From Sphingomonadaceae bacterium (GTDB lineage Bacteria > Pseudomonadota > Alphaproteobacteria > Sphingomonadales > Sphingomonadaceae), in the NCBI GenBank assembly GCA_947477745.1, contig CANJUF010000021.1, positions 1 to 55,878 on the forward strand: 55,878 nucleotides of DNA, in the 5' to 3' direction. The translations under genes and the position numbers were made by a program. Positions 55,750 to 55,878 of this stretch are shown here, in pieces (within the stretch, counting starts at the first letter, position 1; the number at the start of each line of letters is the position of its first letter). Below the pieces are notes generated by a model. That model did not search any database, was not told where the DNA came from, and saw nothing but the letters and a program-made list of their open reading frames with translations.

Positions 55750-55755
55750 GACCTA

Positions 55756-55878
55756 GGCTCAGGACTCATTGATTGAGCCAGAAGATGACGGTTGCGGCGA
55801 TGCAGATGGCAGACATGAATGTGTGGGCGCATCGGTCGTAGCGGGTATGAATGCGGCGCCAGTCCTTGAGTTTCCCGA
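55756..55878 (-). mobile_element. IS5-family insertion sequence, 3' end (cut by window edge)
   Basis: The last 123 bases hold the right end of an insertion sequence. The end of its transposase frame lies at 55766, followed by a terminal sequence GGCTCAGGACTC (plus strand, 55756-55767) that is probably the inverted repeat, next to CTAG. The other end is outside the window, so the repeat pairing and target duplication cannot be checked. It abuts the truncated cpaE. Confidence 0.7.
55766..55878 (-). CDS. IS5-family transposase, C-terminal part (partial)
   Basis: Thirty-six codons and a TGA stop remain in the window, reading GKLKDWRRIHTRYDRCAHTF and then AATVIFWLNQ. The K-x2-R-R-I-x-T-R-Y-D pattern is the end of the catalytic DDE domain of IS5/IS427-type transposases. 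The catalytic Glu should lie just beyond the window edge. It is partial because of the window, so integrity cannot be judged. Confidence 0.75.
   Translation of the reverse strand, partial: GKLKDWRRIHTRYDRCAHTFMSAICIAATVIFWLNQ

Overview
The window is chromosomal DNA from an alphaproteobacterium of the order Sphingomonadales, most likely an Erythrobacteraceae member (Erythrobacter/Altererythrobacter-like). The evidence is the high GC content, the gene families present (ChpT phosphotransferase, RpoH-type sigma factor, ATP12 chaperone, TIGR02186 protein, TorF porin, CpaE-type pilus protein) and the gene orders. I placed it from remembered family resemblance, not from a search. Most of the window is core genome: about 50 intact protein genes, two tRNAs and the RNase P RNA, packed in short operons with frequent 1-8 base start/stop overlaps.

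Layout: 1-5.7 kb carries tRNA-Val, a DUF3297 protein, a CHAP amidase, der, the bfr/bfd iron-storage pair, a DUF418 membrane protein and a Sel1/SPOR protein. 6-7.6 kb is an in-frame fusion of a truncated ParA to a secreted TPR/SPOR protein. 7.6-17.8 kb has pyrB with a metal-site-less dihydroorotase partner, sppA, tRNA-Leu, tig-clpP-clpX, a CDF metal exporter and mtgA. 18-23 kb has rpoH, rluD, an M67 peptidase, chpT, an amidase, rnpB and a phosphatase. 23-31 kb has a TorF porin behind a Fur-box-like palindrome, a SIMPL protein, nhaA, an NfrB-like glycosyltransferase with a probable outer-membrane partner, and a TSUP/TIGR02186 pair. 31-40 kb has a deleted HerA-type ATPase, the valS-queE-MATE operon and a complete Mla-type lipid transport operon. 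40-44 kb is a six-gene operon (crcB, rlu, HAD, small membrane protein, ATP12, Nmad3-like). 44-53 kb has rpsU, an FKBP isomerase, gatCAB, an AT-rich DUF3800 gene and clpB behind a probable heat-shock promoter. 53-55.9 kb has a TonB receptor remnant, a TetR regulator, mtnP, a CpaE-TadC fusion and the end of an IS5-family element.

Functional links: tig-clpPX, clpB and rpoH form a proteostasis set, and clpB carries a CTTG-N18-CTATCT promoter that RpoH could read. bfr and bfd store and release iron. The mlaE/F/D/lipoprotein operon serves outer-membrane lipid homeostasis. gatCAB makes Gln- or Asn-tRNA by transamidation.

The most unusual feature is a set of apparent large internal deletions in non-essential genes: ParA-SPOR, HerA, a TonB receptor and CpaE-TadC. 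A probable nonsense codon also splits an outer-membrane protein gene. Neighbouring housekeeping genes are intact. This could be real gene decay by short-homology deletion or an assembly artefact; the two need read-level evidence to separate. Three AT-rich patches (Nmad3-like gene, DUF3800 gene, two segments inside valS) look acquired. No CRISPR array or prophage was seen, and no gap between genes exceeds about 300 bases.
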